Origin: Mesorhizobium ventifaucium
GTDB lineage: Bacteria > Pseudomonadota > Alphaproteobacteria > Rhizobiales > Rhizobiaceae
Length of the DNA: 64,000 nt
Direction of reading: 5' to 3'
NCBI RefSeq assembly: GCF_935822925.1
Contig: NZ_CAKXZS010000009.1
Span: forward strand, 84,973-148,972
A program made the translations under genes and the position numbers. Positions 29,015-37,925 of this stretch are shown piece after piece. Position 1 is the first letter of the stretch; every line of letters begins with the position of its first letter. Below the pieces are notes generated by a model. It made no database searches. It saw only the letters and a list, made by a program, of their open reading frames with translations, and was not told the DNA's origin.

Positions 29015-29039
29015 GGGCGCGGTCTCCCTGGCCGCGCCC
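29015..29039 (+). terminator. Hairpin after RTX gene
   Basis: GGGCGCGG (29015-29022) pairs with CCGCGCCC (29032-29039) over a nine-base loop, ten bases after the RTX stop. The U-tract is weak (TTGCCCC), so the terminator role is only likely. Confidence 0.45.
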
Positions 29040-29241
29040 TTGCCCCATCGGCTGGAAGGAGTCACCTGCAAGCGCTACAAGCGCAGCACGGCTCGTGAAG
29101 TTCTGATTAATAATAAGGAATAGGGCCGCATGGGCCGGCGCCGCTTGCTCCGCGGTCATTGGCCCTAAACTTGCGGCGCCTCTCCCGAAAATGAACCGGA
29201 TGCTTGGCGCGAGCGCCAAAAAAGCCTCTGTCAAAGGAACC

Positions 29242-29868
29242 ATGATGTCCGCTTCAATTGCCCCGCAACCTTTCAATCAGCGAAAGAGACTTCTTGTCGT
29301 CCAGGGCTTGAGCATCGCGGCGATCGGATCGCTGTTGTTCTCTCGACCAGGCTGGGACGAAGCATCGACCCTTCATGAACTTATCGAGATGACAGGCTTT
29401 GTCCTGATCCTCGTCTGCATATTCGGAAGATTGTGGAGCATCCTATATGTCGGGGGCCGGAAGAACACCGAGTTGGCGGTAAACGGGCCATACTCGATCA
29501 CTCGCAATCCCCTGTATCTGTTTTCGATGATTGGAGCATTCGGCATCGGCCTCATGTTCGGGTCGATCATCGTTGCCGTCGTTCTCGGAGTGTGCACCTA
29601 CGCGGTTTTCGGGATAACCGCTAGAAAGGAAGAGGCGTTTCTTCTGGGAAAGTTTGGCCCGAAATACGAGGCGTATGCGGCCAGAACACCACGGTTCTGG
29701 CCCAAACTATGGCTTTATCACGACGAGCATCAGCACACGTTCTCCACGAAAGCGCTAAGAAGCACATTCTTCGATGCTCTCTATTTTCTCGCGGTCTTTC
29801 CAGCCATCGAAGGCATCGAATACCTCCAGGTGATCGGTTATCTGCCAACCTATTTCTGGCTATTCTAA
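29242..29868 (+). CDS. Isoprenylcysteine carboxylmethyltransferase-like membrane protein
   Basis: A 208-residue membrane protein of the ICMT/PEMT superfamily. The hallmark region ELAVNGPYSITRNPLYLFSM and the later KEEAFLLGKFGPKYEAYAAR match the SAM-binding core. About five membrane helices are visible. Bacteria lack prenylated CaaX proteins, so this probably methylates a lipid or small molecule. ATG 29242 with AAAGGA upstream is preferred over ATG 29191. It has its own leader and is not clearly part of the RTX unit. Confidence 0.85.
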   Translation: MMSASIAPQPFNQRKRLLVVQGLSIAAIGSLLFSRPGWDEASTLHELIEMTGFVLILVCIFGRLWSILYVGGRKNTELAVNGPYSITRNPLYLFSMIGAFGIGLMFGSIIVAVVLGVCTYAVFGITARKEEAFLLGKFGPKYEAYAARTPRFWPKLWLYHDEHQHTFSTKALRSTFFDALYFLAVFPAIEGIEYLQVIGYLPTYFWLF

Positions 29869-29911
29869 TCCCAAGGTCGAGGCAATCCGCCGTCGCCAAC
29901 TTGCCTACCAT

Positions 29912-30285
29912 TTAGCCTTTGTAACCCACTAGAACCGCGCCTGTTGCGATCAAGGCAACCCCTGCCCAGTTCGGCAACGATACAGGAACGGTGCCGCGCC
30001 CCGGGACGACAAGGCAAGTAACGCCGCTGCCGCGAGATGTTGAATACGCGTGCCATTATTACGACTGTCACGATCGCCCGCGAACAGCGACATTGCCGAG
30101 CGCAGCCCCCGCTTTTGGTGCAACTGCTGTGGGCAAGACAGAGGGCAGCTTTCCACCACCCTAAGCCCACCGTCTGCAGTCCGGCGTAGAGGTCCGCATC
30201 GGGTGGCTTCCTGCCGTACGTCTCGTGGACTGGAACGAGCATCGAGCGACAAAGTTGCCATTGCTAACAGCCCGTAGTTTTGCAC
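29912..30285 (-). pseudogene. Remnant of a DMT/EamA-type transporter (C-terminal end)
   Basis: The last codons before TAA at 29914-29912 translate as VPVSLPNWAGVALIATGAVL and end VGYKG, typical of the final helix of drug/metabolite transporters. Upstream on the same strand the matching frame is broken; fragments such as LPTAVAPKAGAALGNVAVRG occur in another frame. No open frame joins them. The family assignment rests on a single helix. Confidence 0.35.
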
Positions 30286-30331
30286 ATCTTACTCCAATTG
30301 GAAGCATCGATACAGACGGAGGATTTACTGG

Positions 30332-30766
30332 ATGTCGGGTTTGAGAGTGACCATCGATGGCGTGTGGAATGACTCTGAGTTTCCGATGAGTCATGCGGTT
30401 GTCGAGCCAGAGGGAAAGCGGGTTCACCTAACGGGTCAGGTTGCCTGGACTGAAAATTTTGAAGTAATTAGTCCTGACGATGCTGGGAAGCAAACCCACG
30501 CCGCAATTGATAATATCGAAAGAGTCCTAGCAAATCTTGGCGGCACCATCGAAGATGTCGTTTCAACCACGATGTATTATGTGCGAGACGAAGACCTTGA
30601 TGCCATCCAGGAAGCGAGGCGTACTCGCTTTTCGTTCAATGCCGGGCCAGCTGTGACAGGCGTGAAAGTTGCGGCGCTTGTTGACGACGCACTTCTCGTA
30701 GAACTTACAGTCGTCGCCGTTATACCGCATGAGAAATTCAGATCGCCGTCCACTCGATCCGCGTGA
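30332..30766 (+). CDS. RidA family protein (YjgF/YER057c/UK114)
   Basis: A 144-residue member of the RidA family. Evidence: HAVVEPEGKRVHLTGQVAW, then the core QTHAAIDNIERVLANLGGTI, EDVVSTTMYYVRDE and VKVAALVDDALLVELTVVAV. Classical RidA deaminates reactive enamines from PLP enzymes; its catalytic arginine before the C-terminal strand is not clear here (TGVKVAALVDD), so the activity may differ. The gene is visibly less GC-rich than its neighbours and stands alone between decayed sequences, suggesting transfer. Confidence 0.85.
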   Translation: MSGLRVTIDGVWNDSEFPMSHAVVEPEGKRVHLTGQVAWTENFEVISPDDAGKQTHAAIDNIERVLANLGGTIEDVVSTTMYYVRDEDLDAIQEARRTRFSFNAGPAVTGVKVAALVDDALLVELTVVAVIPHEKFRSPSTRSA

Positions 30767-31166
30767 CTTTGGGCAAACGGCTGTCGATCGCTGTGCTGGT
30801 CGCGACGACTTCAAAGGATCATGGTGTGCCGTAGGTCTCCAAAATGGGAACGGCAGAGAAGCTCGCCTCAAGCTGTAGCGCGAAGGTCGGGTTTGGAGAA
30901 GCATCGGAAATGCCTGGTTGTGGCGCAAGCTTCCGGTTCGAGAGCCGAAGAATTGACCCAACGGCGACATTTGTCTGGACCGTCGGTAAGTCTCGTCAGG
31001 TGGACCGGAAGTTCGACGCGAACCCAACAGAGATCTCGCCGGCTGTTCACGGCTGCTCTACGCGCTCAGTCCTCGGACATGCCGGCCAGAGAACTATCGC
31101 GAGATCAAGGGACGTCGCCTGGCCGGACGTGACGCGCAGGACAGGGCATCTTTGCACCCGCGACGA
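30767..31166. other. 400-bp gap with degenerate repeat copy B
   Basis: No intact gene. The segment 30878-30960 is the second degenerate copy of the sequence at 24508-24588 on the same strand. The surroundings show only short frames. The cyclase gene ends at 31167 from the opposite strand. Confidence 0.5.
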
Positions 31167-32912
31167 TCACTCCGGCACGCCGGAGATGCCCAGCGCCTCG
31201 ACGTAACGCTCGGCGAACACCTTGTCCAGCCACGGGTTGATCTGTCTCTGCAGGGTGAGCGTGTAGGTCGGGAACGCCTCCATCAGCCGCCGCGCCGCCG
31301 CCTGCGCCTCGTCCAGCCGGTTGAGTTTGACCAGCGCCATGATCACCACCCGGTGCGAGGAGCCGTAGTTCGGCATCTCGTGCAGCGCGCGTTCTCCCCA
31401 TGCCAGCGCTTCCTCGTAGCGCTCGAGCATCAGGTAGCTCATCCCGATGCCGGAGAGCGCGATGCCCTTCTCGGGGTCGACCGGGCTCAGCCGCATTGCT
31501 CTGTGAAAGTGCTCGATCGCGACGAGCGGGCGGCTGGAATGTGCGTTCACCCAGCCGCTGCCCGTATGGCCCTGCGCTGAATTGGGATTGAGTAGCAGGG
31601 ATCGTTCGATCGTGCCCAGCGCCATCTCGTAGTCCTTCGCGCTGTAGGCGATCACCTGCGCGGCGAAGCGTAGGCTCGTGGGGTCGTCGCGCGCTTCCGC
31701 CAGAACCTCTCGCGCCATGCGCGCGGCGACTCGGATATCGTCGGGCTCGTGCCAGCACTGGCTCACGGATAGGCTGCGGATATAGGCGCCGAGTGCCTTC
31801 GCCAAGTAGAAGCCAGGGTCGATGCTGAGCGCCTCGTTGGTGAGCCGGCGCACGTCGGCAAAGCCTTCGCGCGTCATGCTGTAGAAGCGCGGCAGCGCGC
31901 GAAGGTAGAGGTCGTAGGCGCTGATGTACTCGGTCGGCTTCATGCGCGCCTGCTTGATCTCCTCCAGCCGGATGCTCGGTTCGACAGCGCCGACGACGCT
32001 CTCGGTCACCTTGTCCTGCAGGTCGAAGATGTCGCTCACGTCGCCCTCGAAGCGATTGGCCCAGACATGGTGTCCGCTGATCGCGTCCACCAACTGCCCA
32101 CTGATGCGCACCCGCGATCCTGCTCTGCGGATGCTGCCTTCTAGCACGTAGCGGACGCCCAGCTCGCGCCCGACCTGGCGCAGGTCCACCGCTCGGCCCT
32201 TGTAGGTGAAGGACGAGTTGCGGGCGATCACGAAGAAGGAGTTCACCCGGCTCAATCCCGTGATGATGTCCTCCACCAGCCCGTCGGCGAAGTATTCCTG
32301 GTCGGGGTCGCCGCTCATGTTGGTGAAAGGCAGAACCGCGATCGAGGGTTTCTCGGGCAGGGGAGGCAGTGCAGCCACCGAGGCGCTGGCGTCGGTCTCG
32401 ACGCGGTAGGCGCGCACAGGCCGCTCGATATTCTTGAGGCGCAGGTCGCCGAGCGGCGTGAAGCCGCAGTCGAGCTTGCCCTGAAGGTGATCGTAGGCGG
32501 TGCCCGAGACGACCACGGTGCCGGGATCGGCGATGCTTTCGAGGCGGGCGGCAATGTTGACCCCGTCGCCGTAGAGGTCGCCGTCCTCCTCGCAGACCAC
32601 GTCGCCGAGATTGACGCCGATGCGGAAGCGAATCCGCTCTTCCTCGGGCGTCTCCGCCTCGTGTTCTGCCAGGGCCTGCTGGATCGCCATCGCCGAGGTC
32701 ACCGCGTTAACGACGCTCGCGAACTCGCACAGCATCCCGTCGCCGGTGAGCTTGACGATCCGACCCTGGTGCTCCGAGACCAGCGGTTCGAGAAGGTCCT
32801 TGCGGTAGATCTTCAGCCGCTGGAGCGTGCCGCGCTCGTCGCGCTCCGTCAGGCGCGAATAGCCGACCATGTCGCAAGCCAGGATCGCTGCGAGGCGGCG
32901 CTGCGTGGTCAT
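31167..32912 (-). CDS. Adenylate cyclase / TolB-like / TPR protein (paralog 2)
   Basis: A 581-residue paralog of the 20462-22678 protein. The N-terminal class III cyclase domain keeps both metal aspartates (ILACDMVGYSRL, KLTGDGMLCEF) and the Asn-Arg pair (YGDGVNIAARLESIADPG). A TolB-like domain (SIAVLPFTNMSGDPDQEYFA, YVLEGSIRRAGSRVRISGQL) and about five TPR repeats follow. Unlike paralog 1, no membrane helix is seen between the cyclase and TolB-like domains, so it is probably fully cytosolic. ATG 32912 fits the family start; ATG 32990, which has GGGAGAG nine bases upstream, would add 26 residues. Confidence 0.9.
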   Translation of the reverse strand: MTTQRRLAAILACDMVGYSRLTERDERGTLQRLKIYRKDLLEPLVSEHQGRIVKLTGDGMLCEFASVVNAVTSAMAIQQALAEHEAETPEEERIRFRIGVNLGDVVCEEDGDLYGDGVNIAARLESIADPGTVVVSGTAYDHLQGKLDCGFTPLGDLRLKNIERPVRAYRVETDASASVAALPPLPEKPSIAVLPFTNMSGDPDQEYFADGLVEDIITGLSRVNSFFVIARNSSFTYKGRAVDLRQVGRELGVRYVLEGSIRRAGSRVRISGQLVDAISGHHVWANRFEGDVSDIFDLQDKVTESVVGAVEPSIRLEEIKQARMKPTEYISAYDLYLRALPRFYSMTREGFADVRRLTNEALSIDPGFYLAKALGAYIRSLSVSQCWHEPDDIRVAARMAREVLAEARDDPTSLRFAAQVIAYSAKDYEMALGTIERSLLLNPNSAQGHTGSGWVNAHSSRPLVAIEHFHRAMRLSPVDPEKGIALSGIGMSYLMLERYEEALAWGERALHEMPNYGSSHRVVIMALVKLNRLDEAQAAARRLMEAFPTYTLTLQRQINPWLDKVFAERYVEALGISGVPE

Positions 32913-33488
32913 TGCACCGCTCAGCCAAGTGCCTGCACGCGGGCCGCCCCGCGTCCATGTCCCGCTGACTTCCAGACGCCCTACGTGCATGGTATCCATC
33001 TCTCCCAGTCGCCGCCCGTCGCCGATACAGAACGGAGAACGCAGCTTGATCTTGCCTTCACGAGATTTCGCTATCCCGCTTGCGAGGCGTGGAGCGTTCC
33101 AGTCGCCGCGCTAACAGCCAACCGACGACACGCCCACGCAGCCTCTGGGGACGCCGACACGCCACTCCCAGAAGGCCGGAGATATTTCCTGCCCTGTGTA
33201 ACCGGTTGACGCCAGCGTGGCGGCACGTTTGTCACTGCGATGTAACAGCGAGATGCTCTACGTACGCGCGCATCGGTGCATCACACCAGATGTTCGCGCT
33301 TAGAGGTGCTGAGGTCGGCAAGTGGCGCTCCTAAGCCGTTCGGCCGATCCCCGCCGAGTGGCGATCTCCCACCCAAGCGGTTGTCTAACCTCGGGTACCA
33401 AGCGTCAGATTTTCACCACTAGTTTGACCATGATCTTTTCCGAAAACCGGTTTCCACTTTTCGCTGACGCGGACTTTCGGTTCGGGGT
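32913..33488. other. 576-bp gap between cyclase paralog 2 and cupin gene
   Basis: Apart from a possible extension of the cyclase start to 32990 and the dispersed palindromic repeat at 33429-33470, I see no gene here. The cyclase promoter must lie in 33000-33200. Confidence 0.5.
33429..33470. repeat. Dispersed palindromic repeat, copy b
   Basis: The sequence CATGATCTTTTCCGAAAACC, then GGTTTCCACTTTTCG, belongs to the family also seen at 10649, 36031 (inverted orientation) and 54072. It sits just beyond the 3' end of the cupin gene. Confidence 0.75.
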
Positions 33489-33908
33489 CTACTCCAGCCA
33501 TTCGGTGATGAAGCTGCCGCTTTCGTGGATGTCGGTGGTCTCCAGCGGGCCTGGGCCGAGATTGGTGAATTTGTGCGGCGTGTTCGGCGGCACGATCAGG
33601 ATCTGGCCGGCCGACGCCTCGATCTGCTGGTCGCCGACGGTGAACAGCCCAGTGCCCGTGCGGATGATGAAAATCTCGCAATAGGGATGCATGTGCGGCC
33701 GCGGGCCGCCGCCGATCTCCGGCAGATGGTTGAAGATCAGGCAGCTTTTGGAGCCGTAGGCGCCGCACTGCAGTTCGCCCTGCCAATGGTCGGGCCAGCG
33801 GTCGGGCGTCCTGGCCCATTTGTCGCGGTCGATGACATGCGCCATGAGCCGAGGATAGACCGAGGCTGGGTCTCCTGTCGAGGCAAACACCGGCGCCGGT
33901 TTTGCCAT
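33489..33908 (-). CDS. Cupin domain protein
   Basis: A 139-residue single cupin. The metal-site motifs are GPRPHMHPYCEIFIIRTGTG (motif 1, His-x-His and Glu) and VPPNTPHKFTNLG (motif 2, His). The fold spans about residues 55-125. The substrate is unknown; small cupins include isomerases, dioxygenases and sugar-binding sensors. ATG 33908 has AGGAAAA five bases upstream; the reading frame stays open upstream to 34157 but overlaps petA and lacks family features. It is divergent from petA. Confidence 0.85.
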   Translation of the reverse strand: MAKPAPVFASTGDPASVYPRLMAHVIDRDKWARTPDRWPDHWQGELQCGAYGSKSCLIFNHLPEIGGGPRPHMHPYCEIFIIRTGTGLFTVGDQQIEASAGQILIVPPNTPHKFTNLGPGPLETTDIHESGSFITEWLE

Positions 33909-34147
33909 TGTTTTCCTGTGGTTTCGCCGTCTTCGTCGCCACGCCGCCCGCCGTCGAATTGCGTCCCCGCGACAATCTGCCCTTGTGCCTTCACCCGTCT
34001 GGACAAAAACGGGCTTCACGCATAAACCGAACTCCAATTGCCGGAGGAATTCGCTAGCCTGTTCGCCATGCGCTGTCGGGTTGGCGTGAAAGAGCGGGGA
34101 ACAAGCCTCGGCCACCGGCACGGAAGAGGCGAAAGGATCAGGCACCC

Positions 34148-34708
34148 GTGAGCGCAACCGACATCCAGGATCCCAACCGTCGTGATTTTCTCTACGTCGC
34201 CACGGGCATGGCCGCGGTGGTCGGCGCGGGTGCTGTCGCCTGGCCGTTCATCGACCAGATGCGTCCGGATGCCTCGACGCTGGCGCTGGCCTCGGTCGAG
34301 GTCGACGTCTCCTCGCTGACGCCGGGAACGTCGCTTGTCGTGAAATGGCGCGGCAAGCCGGTGGTCGTGCGCAACCGCACCGAACAAGAGATGAAGGACG
34401 GCGAGGCGGTCAATCTGGCCGAGCTCAAGGATCCGCTCGCCCGCAACGCCAATCTGCCGGCCGATGCGCCGGCGACCGACGCCAACCGCACCATGCCGGG
34501 CAAGGAGGCCTGGATGGTGATGGTACAGGTCTGCACGCATCTCGGCTGCATTCCGCTCGGCCAGGAAGGCGAGTTCGGCGGCTGGTTCTGCCCGTGCCAC
34601 GGTTCGACATACGACACCGCCGGCCGCGTCCGCGGCGGACCGGCGCCGGAGAACATGTCGGTGCCGGTATTCCAGTTCATTTCCGACACCAAGATCCGTA
34701 TCGGCTGA
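34148..34708 (+). CDS. petA: Ubiquinol-cytochrome c reductase Rieske iron-sulfur subunit
   Basis: The Rieske subunit (186 residues) of cytochrome bc1 accepts an electron from ubiquinol through a [2Fe-2S] cluster. The N-terminal Tat-type anchor [20 protein letters not shown] is followed by the head domain with both cluster loops, CTHLGC and CPCHGS. The start is GTG at 34148. First gene of petABC; petB begins 17 bases after its stop. Confidence 0.96.
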   Translation: MSATDIQDPNRRDFLYVATGMAAVVGAGAVAWPFIDQMRPDASTLALASVEVDVSSLTPGTSLVVKWRGKPVVVRNRTEQEMKDGEAVNLAELKDPLARNANLPADAPATDANRTMPGKEAWMVMVQVCTHLGCIPLGQEGEFGGWFCPCHGSTYDTAGRVRGGPAPENMSVPVFQFISDTKIRIG

Positions 34709-34725
34709 GGCGAGGGGAAATTTCG

Positions 34726-36030
34726 ATGAGCGAGGGACACTCGACCTATACGCCCAAGACCGGTATCGGACGCTGGGTCGATGCCCGCATGCCGCTGCCG
34801 CGGCTGGTCTATGACAGCTTCGTCGCCTATCCGGTGCCGCGTAACCTCAATTATGCGTGGACCTTCGGCGGCATCCTAGCGCTGATGCTGGGGGCGCAGA
34901 TGCTGACCGGCATCGTGCTGGCCATGCACTACGCGGCGGACAGCAGTCTCGCCTTCGATTCGGTCGAGAAGATCATGCGCGACGTGAATTCGGGCTGGCT
35001 GCTGCGCTATTTGCATTCGAACGGCGCGTCGTTCTTCTTCGTCGCGGTCTACATCCACATCTTCCGCGGCCTCTACTATGGTTCCTACAAGGCGCCGCGC
35101 GAGCTTCTGTGGATCCTCGGCTGCATCATCTATCTGCTGATGATGGCGACAGGCTTCATGGGCTATGTGCTGCCCTGGGGACAGATGTCGTTCTGGGGCG
35201 CGACCGTCATCACCGGCTTCTTCAGCGCCATCCCGCTGGTCGGCGAATGGATCCAGCAGCTTCTGCTCGGCGGCTTCGCTGTCGACAACCCGACTCTGAA
35301 CCGCTTCTTTTCACTGCACTATCTGCTGCCGTTCATGATCGCCGGCGTCGTCGTGCTGCACATATGGGCGCTGCATGTGGTCGGCCAGTCGAACCCGACC
35401 GGCATCGAGGTCAAATCGAAGACCGATACCGTCGCCTTCACCCCTTACGCGACCATCAAGGACGCGTTCGGGATGCTGGTGTTCCTGTTCATCTTCGCCT
35501 ATTTCGTCTTCTACCTGCCGAACTTTCTCGGCCACCCGGACAACTACGTCGTCGCCGACCCGCTGAAGACGCCGGCCCATATCGTGCCGGAATGGTACTT
35601 CCTGCCGTTCTACGCGATCCTGCGCGCCATCACCTTCAATATCGGGCCGATCAACTCCAAGCTCGGTGGCGTGCTCGCGATGTTCGGTTCCATCGCCATG
35701 CTGTTCCTGGTGCCGTGGCTTGACACCTCGAAAGTGCGCTCGGCGGTCTACCGGCCCTGGTACAAGCTGTTCTTCTGGCTGTTCGTGATCGATGCCGTCC
35801 TGCTTGGCTGGCTGGGCTCGCAGCCAGCCGAAGGCAGCTATGTCTTCATGGCGCAGATGGCGACATTGTTCTACTTCGCTTTCTTCCTGGTCGTGCTGCC
35901 GGTGTTGGGCCTGATCGAAACCCCGCGGCGATTGCCGAACTCGATCACCGAGGCGGTGCTCGAGAAGAACAAGGGTGGCGGTGGCGGGCATCCGGCCCGC
36001 GCGACAGCCGCGCCGGAAACCAAGGGCTGA
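34726..36030 (+). CDS. petB: Cytochrome b of the bc1 complex
   Basis: A 434-residue integral membrane cytochrome b carrying hemes bL and bH. Eight helices are expected. Visible signatures are [20 protein letters not shown], the heme histidine regions LAMHYAAD / [14 protein letters not shown] and [12 protein letters not shown], and the Qo-site [14 protein letters not shown]. The protein spans the inner membrane and forms the quinone sites of the Q cycle. ATG 34726 has GAGGGG upstream. The distance to petC is 89 bases and contains a dispersed repeat. Confidence 0.97.
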   Translation: MSEGHSTYTPKTGIGRWVDARMPLPRLVYDSFVAYPVPRNLNYAWTFGGILALMLGAQMLTGIVLAMHYAADSSLAFDSVEKIMRDVNSGWLLRYLHSNGASFFFVAVYIHIFRGLYYGSYKAPRELLWILGCIIYLLMMATGFMGYVLPWGQMSFWGATVITGFFSAIPLVGEWIQQLLLGGFAVDNPTLNRFFSLHYLLPFMIAGVVVLHIWALHVVGQSNPTGIEVKSKTDTVAFTPYATIKDAFGMLVFLFIFAYFVFYLPNFLGHPDNYVVADPLKTPAHIVPEWYFLPFYAILRAITFNIGPINSKLGGVLAMFGSIAMLFLVPWLDTSKVRSAVYRPWYKLFFWLFVIDAVLLGWLGSQPAEGSYVFMAQMATLFYFAFFLVVLPVLGLIETPRRLPNSITEAVLEKNKGGGGGHPARATAAPETKG

Positions 36031-36076
36031 GCATGACCCCGAAAAGTGGAGACCGGTTTTCGGACAAGATCATGCT
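36031..36076. repeat. Dispersed palindromic repeat inside the petABC operon, copy c
   Basis: GCATGACCCCGAAAAGTGGA, then GACCGGTTTTCGGACAAGAT and CATGC, is a full-length copy of the dispersed family. It lies between the petB stop and the petC ribosome binding site, so it is transcribed within the operon and could form an RNA hairpin. Confidence 0.8.
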
Positions 36077-36119
36077 CGAGACGACGATAGCGCGCCAGAG
36101 AATCTCAAGGGGATTTGGT

Positions 36120-36992
36120 ATGAAGACGATTCTCACCTCGCTGGCGCTGCTCGGCCTTGTGCTGGCAGGCACCGGGGCCGCGACCACCGGGGCAATCGCC
36201 CAGGAGGAGGCGCACAGCGAAGCCGCGCCGACGCATTTCCCGATACACGAGCCGAAGGAAATGGACTGGAGCTTCGCCGGGCCGTTCGGCACCTACGACA
36301 AGGCGCAGTTGCAGCGCGGGCTGAAAGTCTACAAGGAAGTCTGCGCGGCCTGCCATTCGATGAAATTGGTGGCGTTTCGCACGCTGGAAGACCTTGGCTA
36401 TTCGGAAGCGCAGGTCAAGGCGCTGGCCGCCGAGTACACGATCAATGATGGTCCCAACGATGCCGGCGAGATGTTCGATCGTCCCGGCATACCGTCCGAC
36501 TATTTCCCGGCGCCGTACCCCAACGATCAGGCAGCAGCGGCCGCCAATGGCGGGGCCGCCCCGCCCGATATGTCGCTGCTGGCCAAGGCGCGCGGCGTCG
36601 AGCGCGGCTTCCCGCGTTTCGTCTTCGACATCTTCACGCAATACGCGCAGGGCGGTCCCGACTATATCCACTCGCTGCTGACCGGCTATGACGAGCCGCC
36701 GCCGGCCGGCATGGAGATACCGGAAGGCACCCACTACAATCCGTACTTCATAGCCGGGGTGTCGCTGAAGATGCCCAACCCGCTTTCCGACGACCAGGTG
36801 ACCTATGACGACGGCGCGCCGCAGACGGTCGACCAGTATTCCCGCGACGTGTCGGCCTTCCTGATGTGGGCAGCCGAGCCGCATCTGGAAGCCCGCAAGA
36901 AGACCGGCTTTCGCGTGCTGGTCTTCCTGTTGCTGTTCGGCGCGCTGGTCTATCTGACCAAGCGCAAGGTGTGGGCCGGCGTGGCGCACTGA
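36120..36992 (+). CDS. petC: Cytochrome c1 of the bc1 complex
   Basis: Cytochrome c1 (290 residues) passes electrons from the Rieske centre to cytochrome c. The signal peptide [20 protein letters not shown] is followed by the heme site CAACHSM, a long periplasmic domain with [12 protein letters not shown] and GAYNPYF-like [20 protein letters not shown] carrying the axial Met, and a C-terminal anchor helix [23 protein letters not shown] 36120 follows AAGGGGA. In rhizobia cytochrome b and c1 may also be fused; here they are separate genes. A terminator hairpin follows at 37013. Confidence 0.96.
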   Translation: MKTILTSLALLGLVLAGTGAATTGAIAQEEAHSEAAPTHFPIHEPKEMDWSFAGPFGTYDKAQLQRGLKVYKEVCAACHSMKLVAFRTLEDLGYSEAQVKALAAEYTINDGPNDAGEMFDRPGIPSDYFPAPYPNDQAAAAANGGAAPPDMSLLAKARGVERGFPRFVFDIFTQYAQGGPDYIHSLLTGYDEPPPAGMEIPEGTHYNPYFIAGVSLKMPNPLSDDQVTYDDGAPQTVDQYSRDVSAFLMWAAEPHLEARKKTGFRVLVFLLLFGALVYLTKRKVWAGVAH

Positions 36993-37012
36993 GCTATGCA
37001 AAGCCATGAGAT

Positions 37013-37040
37013 CAAAAGGGCGTCGAAAGGCGCCCTTTTG
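37013..37040 (+). terminator. Terminator after petABC
   Basis: CAAAAGGGCG (37013-37022) and CGCCCTTTTG (37031-37040) form a perfect 10-bp stem with an eight-base loop and a built-in T-run, 21 bases after the petC stop. It is symmetric enough to work in both directions. Confidence 0.75.
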
Positions 37041-37215
37041 CATGTCCGAGGACTGCCTCCGAAGACCGCCTCCGAAGGCCGCCGGCTCCAGTCCTTTGCC
37101 GTATATTTTCTTCCAGGCGCCACATCGCGGTAGCCGTCGCCGGCCGCGCCGGGTTACGATCGGCCAAAATTCCTTTCACGTCTTCAAAGTCGGACGAACG
37201 CCCGGAAAGCCGCCC

Positions 37216-37761
37216 ATGAAACCTTCGCTCGAAGACACGCTGCTTGCCGCGATCCGCACCATTCCGGACTATCCGAAGCCGGGCATCCTGTTTCGCGACA
37301 TCACCACGCTTTTAAGCAATGCGCGCGCCTTCCGCCGCGCCATCGACGAGCTGGTGCATCCCTATGCCGGCCAGAAGGTCGACAAGATCGCCGGCATCGA
37401 GGCGCGCGGGTTCATTCTTGGCGGCGCCGTCGCCCACCAACTCTCGGCCGGATTCGTGCCGATCCGCAAGAAGGGCAAGCTGCCCTACGAGACGGTGCGC
37501 GTCGCCTACAGCCTCGAATACGGGCTGGACGAGATGGAGATGCATCGGGATGGCGTGTCTCCGGGTGAGAAGGTGATCCTTGTCGACGACCTGATCGCAA
37601 CCGGCGGCACGGCGGCGGCGGCGGTCCAGCTGTTGCGGCAGGTCGGCGCCGACATCGTCGCCGCCTGCTTCGTCATCGACCTGCCGGACCTCGGTGGTCG
37701 CGAGAAGCTCGAAGCGCTCGGCGTGCCGGTCAGGACGCTGATCGAGTTCGAAGGGCATTGA
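37216..37761 (+). CDS. apt: Adenine phosphoribosyltransferase
   Basis: Apt (181 residues) joins adenine and PRPP to give AMP in purine salvage. Sequence signs are [18 protein letters not shown] near the N terminus, [15 protein letters not shown], the flexible [11 protein letters not shown], and the PRPP motif [18 protein letters not shown]. The length is normal. ATG 37216 agrees with the family start. It lies 223 bases after petC, separated by a terminator, so it probably has its own promoter. Confidence 0.96.
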   Translation: MKPSLEDTLLAAIRTIPDYPKPGILFRDITTLLSNARAFRRAIDELVHPYAGQKVDKIAGIEARGFILGGAVAHQLSAGFVPIRKKGKLPYETVRVAYSLEYGLDEMEMHRDGVSPGEKVILVDDLIATGGTAAAAVQLLRQVGADIVAACFVIDLPDLGGREKLEALGVPVRTLIEFEGH

Positions 37762-37773
37762 GGGGAGCTCTTG

Positions 37774-37920
37774 CCTTCTCCCCTTGTGGGAGAAGGTGGA
37801 TCGGCGCGCAGCGCCGAGACGGAAGAGGGGTGTTGCATGGGTTGCTGTCGGTGCCAAGCTGGAACACCCCTCATCCGACCGAGCTTCGCTCGGCCACCTT
37901 CTCCCACAAGGGGAGAAGGA
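37774..37920. repeat. Rhizobial palindromic intergenic repeat (RIME-like), copy 2
   Basis: This is the same family as 529-676 but in reverse orientation: CCTTCTCCCCTTGTGGGAGA at the left, GGCGCGCAGCGCC and CCGAGCTTCGCTCGG inside, CCCACAAGGGGAGAAGG at the right. It fills the whole gap between the convergent apt and MaoC genes. Confidence 0.85.
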
Positions 37921-37925
37921 AGAAA

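Noticed and set aside
31105..31758. Minus-strand frame overlapping the end of cyclase paralog 2
   Set aside because: Shadow frame of the TPR region with Arg-rich composition.
34148..36992. Fused cytochrome b/c1 gene as in some rhizobia
   Set aside because: petB ends with a stop at 36030 and petC has its own ribosome binding site and signal peptide.
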